Assembly (NCBI GenBank): GCA_030710605.1
Contig: CP092873.1
Coordinates: 1,191,900 to 1,255,899, forward strand
Length of the DNA stretch: 64,000 nucleotides
DNA from: Cordylochernes scorpioides
Taxonomy: Eukaryota; Arthropoda; Arachnida; Pseudoscorpiones; Chernetidae
Direction: 5' to 3'
The notes beneath the pieces were generated by a model. It had not been told where the DNA came from, did not search any database, and saw only the letters and a list, made by a program, of their open reading frames with translations. The stretch's first letter is position 1. Every line of letters begins with the position of its first letter. Shown here one piece after another: positions 19,101-26,943 of the stretch. Both the position numbers and the translations under genes were made by a program.

Positions 19101-19691
19101 AGAACTACTCCCCTTCACCCCCAATCTGATGGAATGGTTGAAAGGTTCAATAAAACGATGGAGGAACATCTGTCTGAAGTTGTGGAGCAGCACCAAAGGG
19201 ATTGGGACGTAAGACTGCCGCCATTTCTTATGGCGTACCGAGCCGCCATTCACGAGACAACTGGGCAGACACCGGCCAAGATAATGTTTGGAAGAGAATT
19301 ACGACTTCCATGTGATTTGGAGTTCGGCAGTCCTGGGGAGCCGCCGGCAGAGGTAACTGATTTTGTAAACAATCTGAGGAGTATTCTGTTGGAGACTCAC
19401 GAATTGGTTAGGGCCAAGATTCGCACGGCAAGCCACCGGATGAAGACTCGCTATGACCAAAGGGCGAACCACGATGGATTTAGACAAAATGATTTAGTAT
19501 GGCTGTTCGATCCAAAAAGAAAAAAAGGACTTTCGCCAAAATTAATGCCAGTTTGGGAAGGGCCCTACAAGATCATCAAAAGGATCAATGATTTGGTCTA
19601 CCGTATCCAGCGAAGTTCTAAATCTAAGGCCAAGGGGGTGCATTTGGGACGACTGGCTTGTTACCAAGGAGATAAGACTAATTGGACCTGA
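16095..19691 (+). CDS. Gypsy A Pol polyprotein: protease, RT, RNase H, integrase
   Basis: Open for 1198 codons. The frame opens before any ATG, the first in-frame ATG being at 16152, and it lies -1 to the zinc-knuckle frame, as expected for ribosomal frameshifting. Domains in order: retropepsin with VDTGAMVSLI (residues about 60-70), RT with LDLKSGYWQV and the catalytic YLDDIMVMG (about 470-480), RNase H with LDTDASNLGIRAVL, then an HHCC zinc finger (HFGIN...CKECDRC). The DDE integrase core follows with DVAGPFP, HSDQGRNFEAG and QSDGMVERFNK, and a basic C-terminus ends VHLGRLACYQGDK. No envelope frame follows. The best-preserved retroelement protein in the window, although its own gag is broken. 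Confidence 0.92.
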   Translation: MHRQTARPETTGKLNSANVMGQPLAVVNLPHNIVSIREIKRTYDTLMIEIFVNSLRMKATVDTGAMVSLIKKDVIRSAPTPLRHGMMLKTVTGDTSPILGGLDVEICLGGIRFNHRVLVAEIDDEFILGMDILRRQDFTFDPTQRVLTLGSESFVLSKEGQKDEGVRLFACEDKHIDGNSEGVVRAVAEEPLGCCIGLAEPTDNSAKNLLVARTLVNTIHGKVPIRVANVFFSGVRIRKGDLLATCAPISRISTKEDGQHKIIRQTKLELDLKDLSEEEARNARAFLKKNQDVFSSGDGNLGRTDLVRHRINTGDARPIRQPPRRLPMAKQEEVTGLLRKMKRDGIIEESNGPWSSPVVLVTKKDGTTRFCVDYRRLNDITKKDSYPLPRIDDTLTTLAGSSWFSTLDLKSGYWQVGMHPEDKEKTAFSTGSGLYQFTVMPFGLCNAPATFERLIELVLKGLTWKTCLVYLDDIMVMGRTFEEHLRNLQEVFDRFRANNLALNPKKCQLFQKSVKFLGHIVSTEGIRTSDDKIFAIKNWPEPRDKHELRSFLGLCTYYRRFVEGYADIAAPLHRLTEARASFHWNEECEKAFRALKRSLCSSPILAYPQPGTNFILDTDASNLGIRAVLSQVQDEDERVIEFFSRVLTKVERNYCATRKELLAIVKAVEHFHKYLYGQNFLIRTDHAALTWLLRMKNPEGQVARWLEKLQQYHFQIKHRPGRKHNNADALSRRPCGDCKHCERIDEHEVTSRRTTMVPSNDWTAECCRTIQQRDPNIGPILEWKERGNERPSWEVISDKSPELKTLWSQWDSLSIDNGLLKRIWESADGRSKTMQLVVPEVQVPNVLREIHDGVSGAHFGINKTLKKVRERFYWVYYHEDVERWCKECDRCAASKGPKTRSRGVMREYNMGVPFERIAIDVAGPFPVTEGGNKYILVAMDYFTKWPEAYAIPNQEATTVAKVLMDNLICRFGVPLELHSDQGRNFEAGVFQELCRLLGIRKTRTTPLHPQSDGMVERFNKTMEEHLSEVVEQHQRDWDVRLPPFLMAYRAAIHETTGQTPAKIMFGRELRLPCDLEFGSPGEPPAEVTDFVNNLRSILLETHELVRAKIRTASHRMKTRYDQRANHDGFRQNDLVWLFDPKRKKGLSPKLMPVWEGPYKIIKRINDLVYRIQRSSKSKAKGVHLGRLACYQGDKTNWT

Positions 19692-19721
19692 TCGGGACGA
19701 TCTGGTTTAAGGGGGAGGTAG

Positions 19722-20214
19722 TGTTACGAGAAGAGCAATTGCAACCTCCGCCAGTAGATGGCGCGTTCGCCTGTTTTGCATCCGCAACTGATGCGGGAGT
19801 CGCCGACTGCTGTGATCCCGTTTCCTGCGGAGGCCACCTCTCCTGGCTGTAAATACCTTTTCATATTGGCCCCAGGGGGTGGCGTAATGTAAATACCCGT
19901 TGTTTATTATTCAAGTTATATGTAATGTTTAGTAATAGACGGCAATAAATAAGTGCTTCTAGTCTCCGTGCCGCCTCCTGTCATTCCTCTAGCCATTGCC
20001 ATCTTCGTCGGGCCGCTGCTGCTGCTGCTACTACTCTTCTGGTAAGTCTCTCGTGTCCCCCACCAGTGGTAAGGCCGAGAGATACTGCCAGAGGAAGGGA
20101 GTGTCCACTCGAGCGGTGGAACTCAGGACGTCGTCAGGGTGCCTGCAGGGAGGAGCTACTCCGCGAAAGAAGGAGCGAATCGTACAAAGAGATCGGGAGG
20201 GATCACGCGTAACA
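19722..20214 (+). repeat. 3' LTR of gypsy A
   Basis: Begins TGTTACGAGAAG and ends CGCGTAACA, followed by the ATAT target duplication. About 98% identical to the 5' LTR by eye. Confidence 0.9.
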
Positions 20215-20727
20215 ATATGTTCAATTGCCAGAAGGTTATAAAGGGAATATATGTAGGTTAAGAAAGGCATTGTATGGTTTAAAGCAAGCCCCATTAAAAT
20301 GGAATGAAAGATTAAAAACCTTTCTCAAATCCCAAGATTTCATACAACTAAAATCAGAGCCATGTCTTTTTAAAACCAACAAAGGAAATATGTACCTTGC
20401 AATATATGTAGATGATGGTATCTTAATGGGAGATAATGAAGATTTAAATAATATTTTAGAAAAACTATCCCAAGAGTTTGAAGTTAAAATAAACCATGAT
20501 CCAAGAACTTTTTTGGGAATAGATTTGTGTTTTGAGGAAAAAAATAAAATTTTACTTTCACAAGAAAATTATGCAAAATCAGTTCTTGAAAGATATAATA
20601 TGCAAAACTCAAAACCAGTACCCACTCCCATTACAGATGTAGTAAAAGAAGTAGACAAAAACTTAGAAATATCAAATGATAACAAATTTCCCTACAGACA
20701 AGCAATTGGAAGCCTTTTATATTTGAC
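20215..20727 (+). pseudogene. Copia 1 pol, second part: RT palm
   Basis: Resumes the RT after gypsy A with LPEGYKGNICRLRKALYGLKQ, then the catalytic YVDDGILMG near 20405-20430 and LGIDLCFEE, ending at AIGSLLYLT where gypsy B begins. The catalytic aspartates are intact, so the RT was killed by insertions, not by point changes in this part. Confidence 0.9.
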
Positions 20728-20851
20728 TGTGCTGAGAACATGTAAGAAAACATCTACCTATGTTTCCCCACGTGAGGCAGCGGAGCGTGACCTCGGCTGC
20801 ACGGGTGAGGCAGTTGTTGTTTGGCTCTCTGTATAGATGGACATTAAAACA
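20728..20851 (+). repeat. 5' LTR of gypsy B
   Basis: TGTGCTGAGAACA to CATTAAAACA, unusually short for a gypsy LTR. Near-identical to 23757-23880. Confidence 0.92.
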
Positions 20852-20933
20852 TGGTGGCAGCGATAACTGGATAAAATACGAACCCGTATATCGCAAAATA
20901 TCGATTTTTGCGTACTTTGGAAGATAATTCAAC

Positions 20934-23696
20934 ATGGCTCAGATTCAACCTCCAGAAACTTTCGACTTCTCGACTCCCAACGAATGGCCCAAATGGAGGA
21001 AAAGATTCGAACGATACCTCGTGGTCAGTGGAATGAAGAAGAAAGAGGAGGCGGACAAGATCGATTTGTTCATGTACTTGATGGGCGACCGCGCGGATGA
21101 TATATTCAGGACCTTCAAGTTCGAAAAGGAAGAAGAGGCAACGAAAATTGATTCCGTCCTCAAGGCGTTCGACAGCCACTTCTGTGTCAGGAAGAATATT
21201 ATCTACGAACGTGCGAAATTTAATTCAAGAATCCAAGAGGATCGGGAGCCAGTGGACGAATTCATCACTTCATTGTACAAATTGGCTGATAGTTGCGAAT
21301 TTGAGGGTCTTCATGAGCAGTTGATCCGTGACCGAATAGTGGTTGGAGTGAAGGACAAAGCTTTATCTGAAAGAATGCAGTTGGACAGCGAACTGACTTT
21401 GGAAAAGGCGGTGAAAATGGTTCGACAGCAGGAAGCCGTTCGACAGCAGCAGGTCGACCTGCAGCGTCCCTCAACAAGCCAAAAGGTCAATCAGGTGAAG
21501 TTCAACTCGAAGAAACAATCACCGAAACAACAACAGCAACCTTCGAGGAAGAAGGAGAAGTCAGCCAAAACAAGATCACGATGTCCAAAATGCGGAGGTT
21601 TCACCCACAGGGAAGGACAGGCTTGCCGTGCTGAAGGACAAAAATGTAACCTGTGTTCAAAAACAGGCCATTTTGCAAATTGCTGCCCAGTTAAGCAGGC
21701 GAAGACTGCGGAGGTCAAAGCTGTTTCTGAACTTGAAGAAGAAATTGGTTTTCTCCTGGAGGTCTCAGCTGTGGAGGATTCATCTAATCTCGATGATGAT
21801 GAAGGCGAGTGCAGGAGGCGATGGACAGCAGAAATCCAAGTGAACGGGAAACAGCTGAAGTTCAAGCTCGACTCCCAGGCGGATGTTACATGTGTTCCTC
21901 TGTGTCTCTTCAAGAAGATAATGGGACATCAACGACTTGTGGAAAGTGATATCAACATTAGAGCTGCTGAATTCTCCGAACTTCAGACTGTGGGTATGTT
22001 TTTATCAACGCTGCGAAATGGCAATTATGAAATCAAGGAGAAGATTCATGTCATTCGTCGTTTGAGTGAACCTCTTCTGAGTCGCCGGGCATGTGAGCTC
22101 TTGAACCTGGCGAGGCGGATTGAAGTGGTTGCGACGAGAATTAACCCAATCAAGGAATTCCCTGAAGTATTTGAAGGACTGGGACAGATCGGAAACCCTT
22201 ACGAAATCAAATTGAAACCTGGAGCAAAACCATATGCTGCGCATAATCCTCGACGGGTACCAATACCTTTGATGGAAAAGCTCAAAACAAGATTGGACAT
22301 CCCTGGAAAGGAGCTGCTCGACGCCGATGCATTATCCAGACAACCACTTCTTACAACCGAGGGAGGTGAAGACGAACGGCCAACCTCAGCGCATATAAAT
22401 GCAGTTCTCTCGAGTATAACCGACAAAGACGAGATGTTGACGAAGATTTTTGAAGCTCAACAAGAGGATACGACCCTGAAAGCAGTAGTCAACTACCTTG
22501 AGCAAGGCTGGCCAGATAAGAAGAAGATGTCACCGGCTCTGCTCTCTTATTGGCATGTCAAGGATGAACTCGGCGTTCAAAATGGACTACTGATGCGTAG
22601 CTGTCGTCTTGTTATTCCAGCAAGTATGAAACTGGAGATCCTAGATAAGTTGCACGCTGGGCACTTCGGGATTACAAAAACAAGACTTCGCGCACGTGAG
22701 ACGGTATGGTGGCCTGGAATTTCGGAAGAGATCGCGGAAACAGTCAGAAAGTGCAGTGTTTGTATCCAGGAAGCCGTCTCAAAACATGAACCTTTGATAC
22801 CAACCAACTTTCCTACACGACCGTGGCAAAAGATTGGAATGGATTTGTTCAAGTTCGAGAATAAGTGGTATCTAGTCGTCATTGACTATTATTCTCGATT
22901 TCCTGAAGTGGTTCAGCTGGATCGGCTCACAGCCAATGTGGTGGTGCGTGGTTGCAAATCCATATTTGCCCGACATGGAATACCAGAAACTGTTGTAAGC
23001 GATAATGGGACGCAATTTGGAGCTGCTCGTGAATTTGCAAATTTCGCAAGGCAGTACGGATTCACACATGTCACTTCAAGTCCTCGATTCCCGCAGAGCA
23101 ATGGGATGGCAGAAGCAGGTGTGAAAATTGCTAAGTTGATCCTCAAGAAAAATCAAGACCCATCGCTTGGACTCCTGGAGTATCGATCGACCCCTTTGGA
23201 GAACGGTTACAGCCCTGCTGAGCTTCTCATGGGACGTAAACTCCGAACGACCTTGCCAATTGCACCAGAGAATCTTAATCCAAAGTTGGTGGACTCTCAG
23301 ACCCTGAAAAGAAAGGAGGGGAGAAGGAGAAAGGATATGAAATCCAGATATGATCGACGCTGCGGAGCTACGGACATGGAGGAGCTATCCGAAGGTGACA
23401 CGGTTTGGATTACAGATATGCGAACCTGGGGGATTGTAAAGCAGAAAGCATCGACACCAAGGTCATATATGGTTGATACTCCAGTTGGGACTTTACGTCG
23501 AAACAGGTTCCATCTACGAAAAGGATATGCAGTGCAATATCCAGCCGACCCATCGACGCCGACCTTTTCGGGGGAGGAACTGGTTGAAAATGAAAAGACC
23601 CCAGTTGTGGATTATCCCTCTAACGACTCAGAAGACAGCCAGATAAGAACCCGGAGTGGACGAATTGTTAAACCTGTGGATCGCCTTCATTATTAA
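20934..23696 (+). CDS. Gypsy B Gag-protease-integrase polyprotein with RT/RNase H deleted in frame
   Basis: 920 codons from an ATG 83 bases after the LTR, with no stop or frameshift. Residues 1-190 are a gag domain (FDFSTPNEWPKWRKRFERY). Two zinc knuckles follow (CPKCGGFTHREGQAC, CNLCSKTGHFANCC). The protease region has FKLDSQADVTCVP, where DSQ replaces the catalytic DTG/DSG. At about residue 455 the RT entry PRRVPIPLMEKLK runs straight into PGKELLDADALSRQ, a motif that normally follows RNase H, so about 400 residues are missing. Integrase is complete: GHFGITKTRLRARE...CSVC, MDLFKF, VSDNGTQF and PQSNGMAEAG. The protein could bind nucleic acid and insert DNA but could not copy RNA, so mobility must have used RT from a relative. 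Confidence 0.9.
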   Translation: MAQIQPPETFDFSTPNEWPKWRKRFERYLVVSGMKKKEEADKIDLFMYLMGDRADDIFRTFKFEKEEEATKIDSVLKAFDSHFCVRKNIIYERAKFNSRIQEDREPVDEFITSLYKLADSCEFEGLHEQLIRDRIVVGVKDKALSERMQLDSELTLEKAVKMVRQQEAVRQQQVDLQRPSTSQKVNQVKFNSKKQSPKQQQQPSRKKEKSAKTRSRCPKCGGFTHREGQACRAEGQKCNLCSKTGHFANCCPVKQAKTAEVKAVSELEEEIGFLLEVSAVEDSSNLDDDEGECRRRWTAEIQVNGKQLKFKLDSQADVTCVPLCLFKKIMGHQRLVESDINIRAAEFSELQTVGMFLSTLRNGNYEIKEKIHVIRRLSEPLLSRRACELLNLARRIEVVATRINPIKEFPEVFEGLGQIGNPYEIKLKPGAKPYAAHNPRRVPIPLMEKLKTRLDIPGKELLDADALSRQPLLTTEGGEDERPTSAHINAVLSSITDKDEMLTKIFEAQQEDTTLKAVVNYLEQGWPDKKKMSPALLSYWHVKDELGVQNGLLMRSCRLVIPASMKLEILDKLHAGHFGITKTRLRARETVWWPGISEEIAETVRKCSVCIQEAVSKHEPLIPTNFPTRPWQKIGMDLFKFENKWYLVVIDYYSRFPEVVQLDRLTANVVVRGCKSIFARHGIPETVVSDNGTQFGAAREFANFARQYGFTHVTSSPRFPQSNGMAEAGVKIAKLILKKNQDPSLGLLEYRSTPLENGYSPAELLMGRKLRTTLPIAPENLNPKLVDSQTLKRKEGRRRKDMKSRYDRRCGATDMEELSEGDTVWITDMRTWGIVKQKASTPRSYMVDTPVGTLRRNRFHLRKGYAVQYPADPSTPTFSGEELVENEKTPVVDYPSNDSEDSQIRTRSGRIVKPVDRLHY

Positions 23697-23756
23697 TTAT
23701 ATTATGCATTTAAAGTTTGTAATGTATATATATATTTCAAGTCTTAAAAAGGGGGA

Positions 23757-23880
23757 TGTGCTGAGAACATGTAAGAAAACATCTACCTATGTTTCCCCAC
23801 GTGACGCAGCGGAGCGTGACCTCGGCTGCACGGGTGAGGCAGTTGTTGTTTGGCTCTCTGTATAGATGGACATTAAAACA
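23757..23880 (+). repeat. 3' LTR of gypsy B
   Basis: Preceded by the purine tract AAAAAGGGGGA and followed by TTGAC. One difference from the 5' copy. Confidence 0.92.
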
Positions 23881-24501
23881 TTGACAAACAAAACTAGACC
23901 AGACATGACCTTTGCCACAAATTTTGAAAGCAGGTCAATGCATGATCCTACAACTCAAGATATTATAAACATCAAAAGAACCCTAAGATATTTAAATCAC
24001 ACCACCAATTTAGGCATATCATATGATGGAGAGATGCCTTTTGAATTAAATGTGTATTGTGATTCTGACTTTGCTGGAGATATTAAAACTAGAAAAAGTA
24101 CCACAGGATATGTAGTTTACTTATGTGGAGGTCCCATAAGTTGGTGCTCCAGAAAGCAACCTGTAATTGCCCTTTCCAGCACTGAAGCAGAGTTCATTGC
24201 TGCAGCAGATGCATGCAAAGAAGTGTCATACATAAGATCCCTATTAGAAGAATTAATTCCAGATAATTTTGATATAAATCTCTATGTTGATAACCAAAGC
24301 ACTATAAAAATTATAAAATCAGGCCAATTCACCACTAAAACTAAACATATTGATGTCAAATATCATTTTGTGAAAGATCAAGCTCAAAAGTTTAACCTGA
24401 TATATTGTCCAACAGAACACCAAATTGCAGACATCCTAACAAAACCTCTAGCCAGACCAAAGTTTGACAAATTCAAATCCCTTCTTATGACAACCATTTA
24501 A
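23881..24501 (+). pseudogene. Copia 1 pol, third part: end of RT and RNase H
   Basis: Continues from AIGSLLYLT across gypsy B with TNKTRPDMTFATN. It then gives the copia RNase H: CDSDFAGDIKTRKSTTGYVV, GPISWCSRKQPVIALSSTEAEF, LYVDNQSTIKI, KTKHIDVKYHFVKDQ and IADILTKPL. The acidic residues of the active site are all present. It stops at 24501, about 50 bases before the purine tract AAGAGGGAA and the 3' LTR. Confidence 0.9.
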
Positions 24502-24559
24502 AACATAAGTCAAGTGAAGAAACTGTTGAATGTGATAAGATCACTGATTTAAGAGGGAA

Positions 24560-24832
24560 TGTTGAAAAAAAGAAGAATAGTAAATCAATGATCTTGAAAT
24601 ATTTTTAGACTGACAACACTGTAATATAAGATCAAAGGAGTGTTGGTTTTGTTTACAAAATTAGTAATTGTAATGTAAATTGTTAAATGTTCTTTTCTAT
24701 CTCTCTTTGAAAATAATAAATTTAAAATACTTTCTTAAAAGGTAAAATCGCCTAATTCTTTAAAACCACTTCAGCTGTAAGTAAACTTGTTATTTGTTGT
24801 TTCATTGTCTGAACCATAAGAGATTCCCAACA
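24560..24832 (+). repeat. 3' LTR of copia element 1
   Basis: TGTTGAAAAA to CCCAACA, followed by ATTCT. It is the right-hand partner of 11137-11415. Confidence 0.9.
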
Positions 24833-26359
24833 ATTCTGATTTTGATCCAAGATTTTGTATTTTTCGTTTGCCCAAATTGGAGCAGAATACAGCAGAGTTG
24901 ACAGGATAATCGAGTCTAATAGTTTCATTGATGAACCAAATGAATTCAACCTGGATTTCTACATAATTTTCCATACTTCGCGGTAGCTGCAAGCGCTTTG
25001 CCTTTAAAGTATGAAGCCACTTGACTAAACGAGATTGTTGTTGTGAGGGGATAGCCAAGATAGAGATATTTCGATGTCACTGTCAACAGTTGGTCTCCCC
25101 AGAACCATTTGTCCGATTTTGCAGGGCGGCCACCATTTCGGAAAACCATTATCTTGGATTTTGATTCGTTCAGGGTTAGATGATTTGTTTCGAAGTATTT
25201 TTTCAACATGTTGATTTTTATTTGTAGATTGATTTTTGATTCTCCTATGAGAATTATGTCGTCGGCATACATCAAAAGGTGGACCGTTCCAAAATTAGGG
25301 AGGTATATGCCTGGTAGAGTAGAGTCATTAAAAATGTTGATTAAATCAGTTACAAAGAGTATAAATAGATAGGGTGATAAGGGTTCTCCTTGTAACACTC
25401 CCGATCGGATTTTGATGGGTTCAGTAAATAGTCCATTCCATCTCACCGTCGTTGTCATTTGTTCGAAGTAATTCCTAATAAGGTTAACAAAGCGGAAATC
25501 CAGACCTAATTCACCCAATTTTGACCACAGAAGTGAGTGGGGAACAGTGTCAAAAGCCTTTTTTAGGTCCACAAAAAAAGCATAAAGTTTTCTTCTTTTA
25601 CGTCTGAGAGTCAGCTGTATCAAGGACAACAGTGTGAATATGTGATCTTGACAGGAGTAGCCTTTTCTGAATCCGGCCTGGTTTTCTGGAATAATTGATC
25701 TACCTTCAATCCAGTTGCGTAATCGCGATTTTAGTATTGATGTGAAAAGTTTTGACAGATTACTAATAAGGGCAATTCCGCGGTAGTTTGATGGATTATC
25801 CCGGTCACCGCTTTTAAAAATAGGATGGATGATAGATTTAGACCATATTAAAGGATATGAACCAGAATTAATGATTCTGTTGAATATATTTTTTAGAGTA
25901 ACAAGGTGTTCGAAAGGTAGGGTCTTTAATGCTTCATTCAGGATTTCGTCAGCGCCACAAGCTTTTTCATTTGCCAGACTGGAGATTTCTCTAGTTATTT
26001 CTGTTATGGAGATTTCACATAGAGTTCAGGATCAATTCGTGAGAGAGTAGATAGGTCGCTTCCTATCGTCGTTTCAGCAGAGAGCAGTTTGCTGTAAAAG
26101 CACTGCCACTCTAAAATTGTTATATTTCCTTGTATATAGCTTTTGTCTTTCAAGGTAGCTATAGTTTTCCAAAAGTTTGCGGAGTCACGGGCATTTTTAA
26201 GAAGTTCTTGTTTTTCTTGAAGATATTTTTTCTTGTTGAAGTTTATTAAGGTCGTGTATCTTTTCCTATTTGAGACATAAATATTGCGGTTTACGTCAGT
26301 GTTTCCTTAAAGGTTGTGAGGCTTGCCTTAGCAGATTTTTTGGCTAAATAGCATTCCCT
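24833..26359 (-). pseudogene. LINE reverse transcriptase, N-terminal and palm part
   Basis: Reading down from about 26000, the frame shows RT block 1 (NPSNYRGIALISNLSKLF) and NQAGFRKGYSCQDHIFTLL. The ORF at 25629-24946 follows with FVDLKKAFDTVPHSLLW, SGVLQGEPLSPYLFILF and the catalytic LMYADDIILIGES, and the next frame gives LSTLLYSAPIWANEKYKILDQNQN. There it meets the copia target duplication, and the protein resumes at 11136. No endonuclease is present, so the copy is 5'-truncated within or just before the RT. Frameshifts near 24950 make it inactive. Confidence 0.85.
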
Positions 26360-26377
26360 GTCAATGACAAGATTATA

Positions 26378-26559
26378 GAGTCAGCCCTTGTTTGCGAAAC
26401 CACATCTCAGATCGGGATTTCTTTAGCTTTAAATAGGGCCAACGCCTGACTGTCGTCTTGCTGTCGAACGACCGACATTAAATAGAAAGCGTCTTGCTTT
26501 ACCCAAGGTGGTCCTTCCTGATCCACCCATCACTGCAGTCAAGCAAATATTTGTCTATT
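26378..26559. other. Unannotated sequence right of the LINE target duplication
   Basis: No feature seen apart from a possible TAAATAGG-like TATA segment near 26430. Confidence 0.3.
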
Positions 26560-26943
26560 TCAATCTCCCAGAGGTTGTAGGGCAGTTTCTTTGCTGGATA
26601 AAGTTCTGTGTTGGCCTCCCATTTTCTTGCACCGAGACTTTCTCGTGCCAACCATGCAATGAACTATGGGCTTCTCAAAAGTGCAAGAGGCATCTGGTCG
26701 CCTGATAATTTCAATTCCGATATATTTTTTTCTAGGCGAAGGCTGCTGGGTTTTCACCATGTAGGATAAAGGAGTGAAAGTGATGGGTTCACATTCAAAG
26801 TGCATCTTTTCAGGTTGAATTGCAGATGGTGGTGGCGCTGACACATTGCGCGCAATTTCCGAGTCACAGACATTCTCGTTGGACTTCCATGGAGCGACCA
26901 GCTCCAACTTGTCCAGTTGAATCGCCGCTATAGTCCCTGACAA
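26560..26943 (-). CDS. Hypothetical 127-residue open frame, unrecognised
   Basis: The frame opens MSGTIAAIQLDKLELVAPW and is less AT-rich than its surroundings. It has a proline/serine stretch (SAPPPSAIQPEK), a basic patch (PSPRKKYIGIEIIRR) and no transmembrane segment, repeat or recognisable motif. It could be an exon, part of a retroelement gag, or chance. No splice sites or promoter support it. Confidence 0.2.
   Translation of the reverse strand: MSGTIAAIQLDKLELVAPWKSNENVCDSEIARNVSAPPPSAIQPEKMHFECEPITFTPLSYMVKTQQPSPRKKYIGIEIIRRPDASCTFEKPIVHCMVGTRKSRCKKMGGQHRTLSSKETALQPLGD

Larger units (their letters stand above)
14211..20214 (+). mobile_element. Ty3/gypsy element A
   Basis: A 6.0-kb LTR retrotransposon in the copia RT, with LTRs at 14211-14704 and 19722-20214 and target duplication ATAT (14207-14210 and 20215-20218). 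The 5' LTR is followed by TGGTGTCAGAGG, the likely primer binding site, and the 3' LTR is preceded by the purine tract AAGGGGGAGG. The LTRs differ at roughly eight of 494 positions. It has gag and pol and no envelope gene. Pol is open for 1198 codons while gag is frameshifted. Confidence 0.92.
20728..23880 (+). mobile_element. Ty3/gypsy element B, lacking reverse transcriptase
   Basis: A 3.15-kb element in copia element 1, with 124-bp LTRs (20728-20851 and 23757-23880) and target duplication TTGAC (20723-20727 and 23881-23885). TGGTGGCAGCGATAAC after the 5' LTR is the likely primer site, and AAAAAGGGGGA before the 3' LTR is the purine tract. The LTRs differ at one position (G/C near 20769 and 23805). 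A single 920-codon frame fills the interior, but it has no RT or RNase H core. Confidence 0.92.
11137..24832 (+). mobile_element. Ty1/copia element 1, host of two gypsy insertions
   Basis: The LTRs are 11137-11415 and 24560-24832, and the target duplication ATTCT lies at 11132-11136 and 24833-24837. The element keeps the copia order gag, protease, integrase, RT, RNase H. It is cut inside the RT by gypsy A (14211-20214) and gypsy B (20728-23880). Removing both leaves about 4.5 kb, normal for copia. Several frameshifts and stops show it is dead. Confidence 0.9.
9907..26359 (-). mobile_element. Non-LTR retrotransposon split by a 13.7-kb nest of LTR elements
   Basis: An 18-bp target duplication, GTCAATGACAAGATTATA, lies at 9889-9906 and 26360-26377. 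Between them is a 5'-truncated minus-strand LINE. Its 5' part is 26359-24833, and its 3' part is 11136-9907, ending in a TG/CA microsatellite tail. It is interrupted only by the copia element at 11137-24832. The LINE's own sequence adds up to about 2.8 kb. The RT clade could not be fixed from the sequence alone. Confidence 0.85.

Noticed and set aside
19691..19722. Envelope gene in gypsy A, making it an errantivirus
   Set aside because: Only about 30 bases separate the Pol stop from the 3' LTR, so there is no room for an envelope frame. None of the other LTR elements has one either.
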